From the NCBI GenBank assembly GCA_014801815.1, contig JAAVDM010000043.1, positions 1 through 64,000 on the forward strand: a DNA stretch of 64,000 nucleotides, given 5' to 3'. Shown here piece after piece: positions 9,641 through 21,100 of this stretch (its first letter is position 1; the number at the start of each line of letters is the position of its first letter). The DNA comes from Bacteroides sp. GTDB taxonomy: Bacteria; Bacteroidota; Bacteroidia; Bacteroidales; Muribaculaceae. The position numbers were made by a program, and so were the translations under genes. The notes beneath the pieces were generated by a model. It saw nothing but the letters and a program-made list of their open reading frames with translations. It had not been told where the DNA came from and did not search any database.

Positions 9641-11659
9641 TTACTCGTCGAGGTTGATTGCATCTTCGCGGTCATCTTCAATGACGAGGTTGTCGATAAT
9701 GAAGTTCTGACGGTCCATAGTGTTTTTGCCCATGTAGAACTCAAGAAGTTTGTCGACTGTATCGTCTTTCCGGAGCTTAACGGGGTCAAGACGCATATCC
9801 GGCCCGATGAAATCAGCAAACTCGACATCGTTGATTTCACCAAGACCTTTGAATCGTGTGATTTCGGCACGGTCGCCAAGACGCTTTATGGCAGCAAGGC
9901 GCTCCTCCTCGGTATAACAGTAGAAAGTGTCTTTGGGGCCTTCGTTTTTCTCATTATCTTTATCTGAGGCACGGCGGCGACGTACTTTCTTACGACGTGT
10001 CGATGTTTTGTCGCGCACACGGAACAGAGGTGTCTGTAGGATATAGACATGACCTTTCTTGACGAGATCCGGAAAGAACATCAGGAAGAAAGTGATTATC
10101 AGCAGACGTATGTGCATACCGTCGACATCGGCATCAGTAGCTATTATGACTTTATTGTAACGCAGTCCTTCAATACCCTCTTCAATGTTCAGAGCCGCCT
10201 GCAGAAGATTGAATTCATCATTTTTATACACCACTTCCTGCGTCATACCGAACGAATTGAGAGGCTTGCCTCGCAGTGAGAACACAGCCTGAGTTTCAGC
10301 ATTGCGCACTTTAGTGATAGTGCCCGAAGCCGAGTCACCCTCGGTGATAAAGATAGCCGACTCATCGCGCAGGTCAGTTTTGGAGTTGGCTTTAAGAGTA
10401 TCGTTATAGTGGATACGGCAGTCACGCAGCTTACGGTTGTGTAGGCTGACTTTCTTAGCTTTTTCGCGTGCCAGCTTGGTAACCCCCGCCATAGCCTTGC
10501 GCTCTTTCTCGCTTGAGGCAATCTTCTTGAGCATGATTTCGGCCGTGTCGGGGTTCTTGTGCAGATAATCATCAAGAGCTTTCTTGATGAAATCGCCAAC
10601 AAACTTATTGACTGTCACCGGACTGCCGGGCGCAATCTCCTTACTGCCGAGTTTTGTCTTGGTTTGGCTCTCGAACATCGGTTCCTGTATACGTACACTG
10701 ACGGCAGCCACCATACCGTTACGTATATCCGAAAACTCATATCCTTTGCCTGAAAACTCCTTAATAGTACGGCTGACATGCTCGCGGAAAGCTGACAAAT
10801 GCGTGCCTCCTTGAGTGGTGTGCTGACCGTTGACAAACGAATAATACTCCTCACCGTATTGGTCGGCGTGAGTTATTACCACCTCAATATCTTCACCCTT
10901 GAGATGAATGACCGGGTAAAGAGGTTGGGCTGTCATATTCTCTCGCAACAGGTCAAGAAGTCCGTGACGGCTGACAAAACGTCTGCCGTTATAGTATATC
11001 TGCAGTCCGGTGTTGAGGTAGGTATAATTGTTGACCATAGTCTCGACAAAGTCGAGATTGAATTTATAGTCGCGGAAGAGTTGTTCGTCGGGGCGGAACC
11101 GCACCATAGTGCCGTTAGGTTCGGACGTAGGCGCAGGGTCGGTGTGTTCGCTCAGGTCACCTTTCAGGAAGTCGACACGTACCGTACGGCCATCGCGCAC
11201 ACTCTGTACACTGCAAAAAGTAGACAGAGCATTGACAGCCTTTAGACCCACACCGTTCAGACCGACCGACTTCTTGAAGTTCTTATCATCAAACTTACCG
11301 CCGGTGTTAATTTCAGAGGCCACTTCCTTGACTTTACCGAGAGGTATGCCTCGGCCGTAGTCGCGTATCATCACTTCGCCGTTATCGGATATTGAAATGT
11401 CGATACGCTTGCCTGCACCCATATTGAACTCGTCGATAGAGTTGTCAACTACCTCCTTGATGAGAACATAAATACCGTCTTCAGGCTGTGAACCGTCACC
11501 TAATTTACCTATATACATACCGGGACGACGGCGTATGTGCTCATTCCATGATAGAGTCTGGATTGCCGCGTCATCATAATTACCGGCCTGACTGCCCGCA
11601 TCGGGGGCGGAAGAAAGAGTGTTGTCTGTATAATCGAAAAAGTCTGTGTTATCTGCCAT
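9641..11659 (-). CDS. parE: DNA topoisomerase IV subunit B
   Basis: [48 protein letters not shown]; start MADNTDFF at 11659. Confidence 0.92.
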   Translation of the reverse strand: MADNTDFFDYTDNTLSSAPDAGSQAGNYDDAAIQTLSWNEHIRRRPGMYIGKLGDGSQPEDGIYVLIKEVVDNSIDEFNMGAGKRIDISISDNGEVMIRDYGRGIPLGKVKEVASEINTGGKFDDKNFKKSVGLNGVGLKAVNALSTFCSVQSVRDGRTVRVDFLKGDLSEHTDPAPTSEPNGTMVRFRPDEQLFRDYKFNLDFVETMVNNYTYLNTGLQIYYNGRRFVSRHGLLDLLRENMTAQPLYPVIHLKGEDIEVVITHADQYGEEYYSFVNGQHTTQGGTHLSAFREHVSRTIKEFSGKGYEFSDIRNGMVAAVSVRIQEPMFESQTKTKLGSKEIAPGSPVTVNKFVGDFIKKALDDYLHKNPDTAEIMLKKIASSEKERKAMAGVTKLAREKAKKVSLHNRKLRDCRIHYNDTLKANSKTDLRDESAIFITEGDSASGTITKVRNAETQAVFSLRGKPLNSFGMTQEVVYKNDEFNLLQAALNIEEGIEGLRYNKVIIATDADVDGMHIRLLIITFFLMFFPDLVKKGHVYILQTPLFRVRDKTSTRRKKVRRRRASDKDNEKNEGPKDTFYCYTEEERLAAIKRLGDRAEITRFKGLGEINDVEFADFIGPDMRLDPVKLRKDDTVDKLLEFYMGKNTMDRQNFIIDNLVIEDDREDAINLDE

Positions 11660-11692
11660 AGCGTGATAAAGGTGTGTCAGAGAGATACGACT

Positions 11693-11762
11693 CACTCCAT
11701 AAGTGTATGCTACAGAGTACAACAGCGAAAACACCGTGACTCCGAAGTCCACTTATGGAGTG
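11693..11762. repeat. 13-bp perfect inverted repeat (CACTCCATAAGTG ... CACTTATGGAGTG) in the parE leader
   Basis: arms 11693-11705 and 11750-11762 with a 44-bp spacer. Confidence 0.85.
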
Positions 11763-11770
11763 CAAAGTTA
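11763..11770 (-). promoter_or_regulatory. putative Bacteroidetes -7 box TAACTTTG (parE)
   Basis: exact TAnnTTTG on minus strand about 104 bp upstream of the parE start; no clear -33 TTG. Confidence 0.55.
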
Positions 11771-11886
11771 ATAAAAAAATACTAAAAAACCGAGAGCTGC
11801 AGAGTTCAAATTGGATAATGAACAAAATAGTCTTGATTATAGTTAAAATAAGAAAAAGTATATTAAACCTCTAATAATATTCGATT

Positions 11887-12261
11887 ATGGTAACTTTTAC
11901 AAGTGCTATCAGAGATTTCTATAGCAAATACATTGACTTTTCGGGTCGTGCCAACCGGGCGCAATATTGGTGGGTAGCTCTTTACATACTTATTGTGGAA
12001 GGCGTATGCTCCGCCTTTATGGGAGCTGCCGGAGAAGGCTTCTGGGCCAACCTGTGGTATGGAGTATTAGGTCTATTCTGCCTTGTGAATATTTTGCCCG
12101 GGTTAGGTCTGTCTGTACGTCGTCTGCACGACACAGGCCGTGGCGGTGGCTGGATTTTCATTAACTTAGTACCTCTTATAGGCAGTATATGGTTTCTTGT
12201 GCTGATGCTTCTGCCCAGTCAGGGCAGCAACCGCTTTGGCCAGCCTGTCGGCAGATACTGA
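11887..12261 (+). CDS. DUF805 domain-containing membrane protein
   Basis: FSGRANRAQYWW, GLSVRRLHDTGRGGGW motifs. Confidence 0.9.
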   Translation: MVTFTSAIRDFYSKYIDFSGRANRAQYWWVALYILIVEGVCSAFMGAAGEGFWANLWYGVLGLFCLVNILPGLGLSVRRLHDTGRGGGWIFINLVPLIGSIWFLVLMLLPSQGSNRFGQPVGRY

Positions 12262-12285
12262 TTCTGTAAATTGACCGGGGGGTGT

Positions 12286-12774
12286 TTACTCCGGGGCTTT
12301 ATAAATCAGAGCGACGGCCGAAGATGCTATACCCTCCTGACGTCCGGTAAAGCCGAGACGCTCGGTTGTGGTTGCCTTTACCGATACGCAGTCTATATAA
12401 ATACCCATAATGTCGGCCAGACATCGGCGCATTTCGTCAATATGAGGTTTGAGTTTCGGACGCTCGGCCATGACAGTCACATCGACATTACCTATTTTCC
12501 ACCCTTCACGGCCTATGAGAGTGCATACTTCAGCAAGCAGACGCTTACTGTCGGCACCCTTGTAGGCCGGATCCGTATCCGGAAAGTGATAACCTATGTC
12601 GCGCATTGCAGCAGCTCCGAGCAGAGCGTCACACAAGGCATGAATGGCCACGTCGGCATCACTGTGCCCCAGCAGACCGAGATGGTGTTCAAGACGTATG
12701 CCGCATAACCAAAGTTCGCGGCCTTCTACCAGGCGGTGTACGTCATATCCCTGGCCGATACGAAAAGGAAACAT
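12286..12774 (-). CDS. ispF: 2-C-methyl-D-erythritol 2,4-cyclodiphosphate synthase
   Basis: FRIGQGYDVHRLVEGREL, GHSDADVAIHALCDALLGAAAMRDIGYHFPDTDP. Confidence 0.95.
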   Translation of the reverse strand: MFPFRIGQGYDVHRLVEGRELWLCGIRLEHHLGLLGHSDADVAIHALCDALLGAAAMRDIGYHFPDTDPAYKGADSKRLLAEVCTLIGREGWKIGNVDVTVMAERPKLKPHIDEMRRCLADIMGIYIDCVSVKATTTERLGFTGRQEGIASSAVALIYKAPE

Positions 12775-12802
12775 AAGGAATCGGTGTATATGTGGATAGT
12801 AA

Positions 12803-14011
12803 TCAGCGGCGGCGGCGTCCAAGCAGGTCACGCAGACCGTCCATATCAAATGTGAGTGTGAAACGCAGAGTCTGGTCAAGTGGTGAGCTTTGTGCCGTAG
12901 CTAACATATAGGAAGCATCAAGCTGAACTACATTGAGTGAGAATCCGGCACCGAAACCGAAGTAGGAACGGCCACCCTTATTGGCATTTTCGTAGTTGTA
13001 GCCCATACGTACAAAGAACTGCTGGTTATAGGCATACTCCGCACCTATCGAAACATTTATTTCCTCCAGCTCTTCTTTGAAACCACCGGGTGCATCTGAG
13101 AAACTTTTGAAGATACCTGTAATAGGCGACATAGTTTCCCATTTGTCTAAAGCTTCGTCATACTCCGCTTCGGTTTCATAATCTTTCATACGCGGTTTGG
13201 TAGGCACCATCAACTTATTAAGGTCAACACCGAAAGCTAATGTATTATAGTCCGCTAATGGGAACATAAAGTTTGCACCTAAGCGCAGGTTGGTAGGCAG
13301 AAATGCGTAGTTGTTACCATGATCGTAGCTTACCTTTGTGCCGACATTAGAAATGTCGAAGCCCCATGAGAACTGACACTCGTTACGACCTATCATTGGA
13401 TAAGCCACATGGTAACCTGAGATATCTACCGAGAAAGCTGAAGCGGCGGTATTACCCAAATCATCACCACTGGTACCTTCATACGAAAGATCAGAAAGAA
13501 TATACCGGAGCACAACGCCCATAGAAAAACTTTCTGACAGCTTACGTGAGTAGCCGAGGTCAAAGGCAAATTCGTAGGGGTTAATGGTCTGAATACTGTT
13601 GAAATTATCATCATTCATTGACACCTCGCCGAGTGAGAAATAGCGAAGTGTAGCGCTGAGAGCCTGATTGTCACCCTGTCCTAATTTCCAGTAACCTGAC
13701 AGATTGGCAAGGAAGATGTCATTTACTATCTTACGCAACCACGGGGTGTAACTTATAGACAGAGCAGCCTCGCTATAGGCAAAAGCGTACTTCGATGGAT
13801 TCCAGAATTGTGAGTTGGCATCCGGATCAGTGGCAGCACCGAGGTTACCCATAGCACTGCCTCGGGCATCGGGAGCGATACTAAGTGTGGTTACACCCGT
13901 GTTGACCGGGTTAAACTCATTGTCCTTTATGTCATTATCTGCCGAGGCGGCCGTCGGAGTCAGCATGAGGCATATCAGCAAAAGGGCCGCCAGCCTGACT
14001 TTTAATCTCAT
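12803..14011 (-). CDS. porV: type IX secretion system outer membrane protein PorV (LptO)
   Basis: FNPVNTGVTTLSIAPDARGSAMGNLGAATDPDANSQFWNPSKYAF; beta-barrel; next to ispF and PorU-like genes. Confidence 0.85.
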   Translation of the reverse strand: MRLKVRLAALLLICLMLTPTAASADNDIKDNEFNPVNTGVTTLSIAPDARGSAMGNLGAATDPDANSQFWNPSKYAFAYSEAALSISYTPWLRKIVNDIFLANLSGYWKLGQGDNQALSATLRYFSLGEVSMNDDNFNSIQTINPYEFAFDLGYSRKLSESFSMGVVLRYILSDLSYEGTSGDDLGNTAASAFSVDISGYHVAYPMIGRNECQFSWGFDISNVGTKVSYDHGNNYAFLPTNLRLGANFMFPLADYNTLAFGVDLNKLMVPTKPRMKDYETEAEYDEALDKWETMSPITGIFKSFSDAPGGFKEELEEINVSIGAEYAYNQQFFVRMGYNYENANKGGRSYFGFGAGFSLNVVQLDASYMLATAQSSPLDQTLRFTLTFDMDGLRDLLGRRRR

Positions 14012-14038
14012 GAATGTCGGTTTAAAGTGTAAAAACAA

Positions 14039-14073
14039 AATAAGTAGTCCCGTAACAGGTGGGACTACTTATT
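14039..14073. repeat. 13-bp hairpin AATAAGTAGTCCC-N9-GGGACTACTTATT between the PorU-like gene and porV
   Basis: perfect inverted repeat 14039-14051 / 14061-14073. Confidence 0.8.
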
Positions 14074-14120
14074 ATAACTTCACATCAGGATATTTATTGC
14101 ATGATTTTAAGTTTACACTT

Positions 14121-17100
14121 TCATACAACCGGTACTCTCACGGTACGGCTCACATGATAAGAACCGTCTGCGACACGGCAACGCACATAGGCACGGTACA
14201 GACCGGGTGTAAGACGTTTGCCTGCATTGTCGCACACATTCCAGTCGGTCTGTGTGGCTCCGGCGTTCAGACAGGCAACAGCATTACCCTCACGGTCGGC
14301 AATAACAATTTCGGCTCCGGCCGGTAAAGAACCTTCCACCGAGAAAAGAGCCTTGTCACCGGCTGCAAAACCTTGTTCAAGAGTAAGTGTACACGGTAGC
14401 ATAGTCTCTCCGACAGTGAAAGTTAGTTCGGCACGGGCACTGTTGCCGGCATCATCGCGTACTGTGACACAAGCACTGTGTACACCATCTGCAAGGTGTG
14501 AGACATCAATGCGGCGTCTCTGAGTCTGTGCATCGTGGTCGAAACGCACTTCCGAAGTGGTTGCCGACATCCAATGCAGACCGTCGAGAGTCAGTGTAAA
14601 TGGAGCTTTTTCAAAAGCGTCATTCATAGGCAGGCATGTGTCATCGCTTACGGTGACGTACAGACAGCGGCTCACATTATCGTATGTGAGGCTTTCTATT
14701 ACCGGTGCCTGACGGTCAGTGACGGTTGTAGAGTTCTTATCATCTCCGAGTGTTACGTTCAGACTGCCCGTAGCGCCCAGATGGTTTGCCGCGTCATAAG
14801 CTGACAGAACTATGCGGCATGTGCTGTCTGTATATCGGTCGAGTGATTGGCTTACAGGCAGACGCAGACTGAAACGCCCCCCGCTCACGGAGCAGGAAGC
14901 CATAGTGGAAAGACGGTCTCGGTAAGGCACATCAAGCTTTATACTTTCAGGCCCTGTCACTAAATCAAGCGAGGTCTTTATTTCTTCAGGCTCCATGAGC
15001 CGGGCTACAAGTTCGCCTTCAAAGTCATCGCAGGCCGTACCTTCTTCGTTAACAATCCGGCCGGAAATCTCTGCCATACCGCCCGGCAGCACAACACTCT
15101 CAACTGTTTCGGCACTTACCGATAGAAGTCCGACAGGGAAAACCAGCGCCGGGTCACATATAAGCTGATAAGCCAGTTCGTTGCTATAAGAGCAGGTTGA
15201 CAGAGTAGCGGCCCATATCTCACCTATAGACAGAGGATGCTGACGCAGAGGTCCTTTCAGAGTACCGGACGAACGGAACAGATTGTTGAAAAACATCTTC
15301 ATCATCTCCATGTTCTGTCCTGACCATGTTGAGCGGGAAGCAACAAGGGTGCCGATAGCTCCGTTGTGCGAACCGTATGTGAGCAGGTCGGCCATGCCGC
15401 GCTGCCCGAGATCGAAAGCGGTCAGAGTACAGGCTGCGAAAATCATGAACGGAAGACGTGTGTTATGAAGGTTTGCCGCATGGGTTGTGTTGAAGAATGA
15501 ATCATCAGGCCCCAGCATGGTCGGCGAACCGTGACCTATATAGATGCCAAACGATTTACCTGCCTCCAGATACTGTTCAAGACGTTGGCGTGCCTGCTCG
15601 TTGCCATAAGCGTCAATTACCAGCAGTGATGATGTGAGACCTCCGGCGCTTGCTGACTCGGCGTGTATGCTGAGGTCACGTGCCTGTGTGTCGTGGGTGT
15701 GATGGTCTCCCACACCACCTATTGCCAAAAACTCACCGAGTGTGTAGGCCCAGCTGTCATCAGTGAGAAAATCGGTAACCTTACTTATAATAGTTTCCGC
15801 TTCAGCCGCAAAACGGCAGGGTAATATGCCGACACCTACATCGACATTCATCTGTTCTATCGCTGTACTGCCGCAATAGTCGGCAAGAATCCCGAGATAG
15901 GAATTGATATTGTTTGATACATTATCGCGTGAGGTACGTGTATCCTGCAGGGCTATTATTGTCTCAAGATAATCCTGTTCCCCTCTGAAGTTGCGGACGT
16001 CCGAACTCATCGGTCCGAAAAGCAGTACGTTTCGGAGAGATTGGGGTGCATCGTGGAACATACGTATCGCACTGCGGTAAGCCATAGGGTCAGGCATACC
16101 GGCTGAAAACTCATTGTAAAGTTCTCCGATAGTTACCACAGCTACCTTCAGATTTTGCAGACGGCGGTGTGTTTCGGCGAGCATCTCGGCATGGTCACGC
16201 AAAGAGGGTACTGTTATTATCAGGAGGTCTGCACCCTCGGCTGCCAGTTCTTGCACCCGGTGTACGGACATATCAACGGTTTCACTCACAGGGGCTTCGG
16301 GTGAAGGTTGTTCAAGCGCCGGATTCATGACCAGTACACGTGGAGCATCACAGAGTGCGGTCATAGTCACCCGGCAACCGTCGTCATCGGCTGTAATGTC
16401 AAGCAGGCGTGTATGAGCAGGGTCGGAAACATCGAAGGCCATGACTTCCTGCAGGTGGGGTACCATAAAGCTGACGGATTCGCCGGCTGTCACATCGGTG
16501 AGAGTTATACTTTTTTGAGGCAGAGAATTGCCATCTGCATCAAGAAGTGACGGCACGGAACAGGGGTAGGTGAGAGTCCAATAGTCGAGCCATAACGGTG
16601 ACTCTTCCGTTTCTGAGGTATATTGTACAAACACCTCCGGCGTCTGCCCTGTCTGTGGCATGATTACTTCTCCGACTACCGGAGCCTGCGGAGTCCAATA
16701 ATTGCTGGCATAGCTCAGAGTGTGGAAAGTAACATCCGAACCGCCTGTAATACCATAGGTCAGAACACCTTTCTCACCTTTGTTACTGTATGTGACACAC
16801 TCCATCACACCTGTCCTGCCGGGCAGGAGGTCAGGGAGTGAGGGTGACCATGTGAGGCGTCCTGTCGGCGAGTCTGTGACGGTTTCACCCCAGAACAGCT
16901 GTCCGGCATTAAGGAGATTGTGCATGAGGTCGTTCTCATGCCATACGAAATCCATACCTTCTGTCACCGTATGGCTTGCAGAGGTTGTTACGTCAGGCTG
17001 CATGACAGCCGGCTGAGCCGTATCTGTCAGAAAATACCATGCGTAGGCACTGTATATGTTTTTACCTGCATTGCGGAAAGCTCTACTGTCAGGATTCCAT

Positions 17101-17435
17101 ACATAAGTGTCAGGTCCCTGAGCATAGAACAGCAAAGCATCGCCCGTATGATATACATCACACTGAGGCAGAGTATTGTCCATTATAGGCAGTCCGTTCT
17201 CATCGGTAAACTCCATAGGCAGCATGGCACCTCCTCGGCCAAAGACAGTAACACGTTCGGGGCTTTCAAAACCCATTTCGCGCAGTGTGTCATAGCCGAT
17301 TCTGTATATGCCTGTTGAGTTGACTCCGGTGCGTACCCAGCGGGTTGCGTCAGCCGGTGCAGCTGTCAGGAGTGCTGTGCCGCAGGTCAGTGCGGCAAAT
17401 GTCAGAAAATATCTTGTACTGTCGGCAACAAACAT
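14121..17435 (-). CDS. PorU-like C25-family cysteine peptidase (second, divergent copy)
   Basis: 1104 aa; GIYIGHGSPTMLGPDDSFFN and LPFMIFAACTLTAFDLGQRG correspond to C25 His/Cys regions; N-terminal VRTGVNSTGIYRIGYDTLREMGF is PorU-like. Confidence 0.75.
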   Translation of the reverse strand: MFVADSTRYFLTFAALTCGTALLTAAPADATRWVRTGVNSTGIYRIGYDTLREMGFESPERVTVFGRGGAMLPMEFTDENGLPIMDNTLPQCDVYHTGDALLFYAQGPDTYVWNPDSRAFRNAGKNIYSAYAWYFLTDTAQPAVMQPDVTTSASHTVTEGMDFVWHENDLMHNLLNAGQLFWGETVTDSPTGRLTWSPSLPDLLPGRTGVMECVTYSNKGEKGVLTYGITGGSDVTFHTLSYASNYWTPQAPVVGEVIMPQTGQTPEVFVQYTSETEESPLWLDYWTLTYPCSVPSLLDADGNSLPQKSITLTDVTAGESVSFMVPHLQEVMAFDVSDPAHTRLLDITADDDGCRVTMTALCDAPRVLVMNPALEQPSPEAPVSETVDMSVHRVQELAAEGADLLIITVPSLRDHAEMLAETHRRLQNLKVAVVTIGELYNEFSAGMPDPMAYRSAIRMFHDAPQSLRNVLLFGPMSSDVRNFRGEQDYLETIIALQDTRTSRDNVSNNINSYLGILADYCGSTAIEQMNVDVGVGILPCRFAAEAETIISKVTDFLTDDSWAYTLGEFLAIGGVGDHHTHDTQARDLSIHAESASAGGLTSSLLVIDAYGNEQARQRLEQYLEAGKSFGIYIGHGSPTMLGPDDSFFNTTHAANLHNTRLPFMIFAACTLTAFDLGQRGMADLLTYGSHNGAIGTLVASRSTWSGQNMEMMKMFFNNLFRSSGTLKGPLRQHPLSIGEIWAATLSTCSYSNELAYQLICDPALVFPVGLLSVSAETVESVVLPGGMAEISGRIVNEEGTACDDFEGELVARLMEPEEIKTSLDLVTGPESIKLDVPYRDRLSTMASCSVSGGRFSLRLPVSQSLDRYTDSTCRIVLSAYDAANHLGATGSLNVTLGDDKNSTTVTDRQAPVIESLTYDNVSRCLYVTVSDDTCLPMNDAFEKAPFTLTLDGLHWMSATTSEVRFDHDAQTQRRRIDVSHLADGVHSACVTVRDDAGNSARAELTFTVGETMLPCTLTLEQGFAAGDKALFSVEGSLPAGAEIVIADREGNAVACLNAGATQTDWNVCDNAGKRLTPGLYRAYVRCRVADGSYHVSRTVRVPVV

Positions 17436-17483
17436 ATCAATTCACTAAATACGGACCGGAAACACTCTTAGAGTAAAATCCGG

Positions 17484-18095
17484 TCATTTAATTTTCACTT
17501 CAAGCAGTGGGCATCCGTCAAGAGATGCTGAAAGCAACTGTCCCGGTTGCAGTGTCAGCCCCGACGGAGCGAGAGCGGGGAGTATCAGGTCGCCGTTTTT
17601 GATAGTATTATCGTGACTCACAGCCTCTATCACATAAGACAGGTCAATATACATACCCGAAGTCCTCATTGATGTTCCACCGGCTGTGTCGGTTACTTCC
17701 AGTGTCATACCGGAAAGTGCGGCGAAGTCTTTGACCGGCACAAATTCACCTGTGACCAGCGACCGGTCGAATCCCCATGCCATTACCCAGGGTAACCCGG
17801 CCTGCCGCAGCTCATCGAGACGCGTTAGGTCGCGGATATGAAGGGCTACGGTAACTTCAGTGACATAGCGGTGTGCGAAACGTGGCGTTACCGATTTACC
17901 AAGCCGGCCTATTTTGACAGCGAGAGCCGGAACAGCCTCGTAACGGTGATTGAGGTCCGGCAGAAAAAGGATATTGCCCGAACGCAGCAGGCACGAATCG
18001 GGCAGCATATCCCACACAAGAGGCCCCTCGGCCAGAGGACCGGGGGCACACATTAGCGGGTGATTGTTGACTAAAGCAAAAATTTTCATTTTCAC
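17484..18095 (-). CDS. fumarylacetoacetate hydrolase (FAH)-family protein
   Basis: PALAVKIGRLGKSVTPRFAHRYVTEVTVALHIRD.., AWGFDRSLVTGEFVP, NTIKNGDLILPAL.. pattern resembles the FAH fold. Confidence 0.6.
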   Translation of the reverse strand: MKMKIFALVNNHPLMCAPGPLAEGPLVWDMLPDSCLLRSGNILFLPDLNHRYEAVPALAVKIGRLGKSVTPRFAHRYVTEVTVALHIRDLTRLDELRQAGLPWVMAWGFDRSLVTGEFVPVKDFAALSGMTLEVTDTAGGTSMRTSGMYIDLSYVIEAVSHDNTIKNGDLILPALAPSGLTLQPGQLLSASLDGCPLLEVKIK

Positions 18096-18142
18096 ACGGA
18101 TTTCATTACGGCTCGGCTGATAGAACAGTCTGAGACACAGAC

Positions 18143-21100
18143 TTACTCTGCGCCTGTGACGGCTATACGTCTTGAAGCACGAGAGGTGTAACCCTCCGGA
18201 GTGGAGAGGGTGGCACGATAGATGTAGATGCCACGAGCTACACGGCGCCCGTTCTCGTCCTCAAGATTCCATACGGTCTGCAGACGGCTGTCTATATCGG
18301 TATTTTCATTTGTCTGTTCGGACCACAGGCACTGTCCGTTGAGGTCGAATACTTCCCACAGACATGACATGGCCGACATAGGACGGTCGGTCGTGAGAGA
18401 GAACACCGTTGAGGTCACAGCAGGAGTAGCGCTGGCTGAAATGTCGATGATAGTCGGAGGCAGACCCACACCGACATTGAAGGCCAGTGATGCCGAGCTT
18501 GAATTATTGGCATTATCCCACACTGTGAGCGTCAGCTTGTGCTCGCCGGGTGTTACTTCAGGCAGTGCGTACTTTATAGAACCACGTGTCGGGTCGGCTG
18601 CATCAGGCACGTAGCTGTCAGACACATCACCATGATATATGTTACCGTCAACTACAATCGTCATATTGTGGCCTATGCCGGCCTGAGAGAGATTTATGCC
18701 CGAGGCATCAGCCAACGTAGCGAATACGACCGGAGTTGAATTCACACGGTCGCCGTCTGCGAATAAAGCTGTATTGAGGAAGAAGTCGGTGATTTCAGGG
18801 CCTTCGCTGTCAGGAGCGGCGTCTGAATCAAATCCGTACACATAAAGCTGTTCGCAGGCACCATTGGCCTCGCGGCCGTCAGACGAACTGGCATACATGC
18901 TGAGAAGGGCAGGCGTGAAATTGTTCTCTATTTCAGAGGGCATGAGCAGAGTCAGATTCCAGCGACCTTCGTGTACGTTGACACGACCGTTGTAGAGGCG
19001 TGTCTTGCGGTCATTATACTCCGTTGACACTCCGTCCTTACCGTTACCATAGGTTGTGATAACTTTCTCTGCATCAAACAGTGAGATTTCAAGCACACCG
19101 TCGAAGTCTGTACATACATTTCCGTCACTGTCAGCTACATAACCTTCGACTGTCACGCGACTGCGTGCACCTATCACCGGCAGTTCTTCTGCCGTTGCGA
19201 GGTCTGTGCCGTTGATGCTTTCTACTCTGATATTTAGCGTAGGACTTACCACACGCATAGCCGGGTCTGCCATAAGACAGAATTTCAGTCGGTTGGTTGA
19301 GGTTGCTCCAAATCCGTTTTTGGCATTGATATAGATATCGCCGACACGTGCGGCGCCACCGTCGGCATCACGGCGGTAAACAAAGTTAGAGAGAGCCTCA
19401 CTTAAATATCCGTTCTGATTTATATACACACTTCGTGACGGACATATCATACCGATAAAGCCTGCCGAAGGATAAAGCCACATCACCTCGGCACCGCTAA
19501 CATCATCATCGTCCCAGCGCAGAAACTCACAAGTGGCCGCATAAAGGAAAGGTGTGTACTGATTCTTCATGTTGGTTATATCGGTCCATGTGAGCAGTCC
19601 TTCGTGACTCCATGATTTAGGATTGGCATGGCCGATATAAGATATGAAGCTGACACCTTCGTTAATTTTCTTGAACATGTGTTCGCGAGCCTCGGGATAA
19701 CCTGTACCGGTACCTGTGTAAGACAGGGGATAGGAATCAAGATAGAGGCGGTCATAGAGAAAATCGGCTCCGTTACCGTTGGAACGCATACCCTTATACA
19801 TATCCTCCGACTGATTAAGATGAGCAGCGCTATCCTGATCATCGGCTATAAGCATAACGTTGTTACGCCATGCCCCAAGAACGGGATTTTCTACATAATC
19901 CACTAATTTGCGAGCCATCGTATTGGCTTCTGCAGCTGATTTGACCGGCCAGCGGCCTATGGCAACCTGAATCTTCCCCGGCCCCATGGAGAAAGTTGTG
20001 CCGGTATCGTCAAGCATACCGATATAGTCGTCAGAGCTAAAAGAGCTGTCCTGTCCCCAGCCTGTTGACGAACTCCATATAGGCACACGTACATAACCGG
20101 CTTGTGCCACAGCTGGTGTCACACCCTTATTGTCGTAGGTGGGACGTCCCATTATCATGCAGTAGCGTGGGTATGACTCTCCCGTTTCAGCAGCGCGGTC
20201 ATACCACATCTTCAGCATTTTGCGGAAAGCAGTGACATCGGCAGTACCGCTGGCAAATTCATTGTATATAGCTTCGGGAGTGAGCACATGGACAGTCATA
20301 CCGTCAACCCGTCGGTGCATTTCAGCTACTGTATTTGCAGCCTCCATAAACTGTACGGGGGAAATGATAACCATATCGGGCATCGGTAGACCGTGTATGT
20401 CCTGATTGGTTACGCGACGGTCAGCCGCCGGAGCGCGGCGTACCGAACCGGGATTGAATGCCACATACTCCTTCAGTCCGGTGGCTGTATCGGTAAAAAT
20501 GGCTGTTGAGCCTGCAAGTTTGAAATTGATACGCTGCGGATTTACGGGGTCTGTGACGTCCCAGATGACAGTGGCGGAAGTACAGCCTTCGATATTGAAA
20601 GTTGATGTACCGTTAAGAGTTTCATAGAAATACAGTTCTCCGTCATTCAGTCGGAGCTTACGCTGGTATTCGAGTTCGATATAGTCAAGGCGTGCGGTGT
20701 GTATAGTGGCTTGACTGTGATAGGAAATGCCTATACTTAACTTGTCGCTTGCGACAAGATTTGCCGGTATCGAACGTGTGAAGGAACCGTAGCGCAGGAA
20801 CCCTTCCGAGGAAGTAACGGCTGACAGACTTGCCGGTGAGCCGTTGTCAATATCAGAACCGTTGGCTGTAAAGGCCAGAGTGGCCGGGCCTCCGGAAGTG
20901 TAGCTGCCGAAAGCAACCAGCATCTTGGGATCGCCTCCTACATAGTCAGTCAGACTGAATGGAAAAGAACGGGCTGCCGTGCCACGGAAATCTTCACCAA
21001 GAAGCACGCGGCCTGTGTTGGCAGGAGCCATAATGTCTTTCTCATATACGAGGCGCTGGGTAAACTCCGTGAAATTAGTTCCGGGGCGCAGTTCACTGCA

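Noticed and set aside
11693-11762. Invertible promoter (phase-variable switch) upstream of parE
   Set aside because: 13-bp arms and 44-bp spacer are shorter than known Bacteroides invertible promoters, and parE is an essential gene; leader hairpin preferred
11965-11980. GGTAGCTCTTTA resembling the dispersed motif
   Set aside because: Inside the DUF805 coding sequence and mismatched; likely chance
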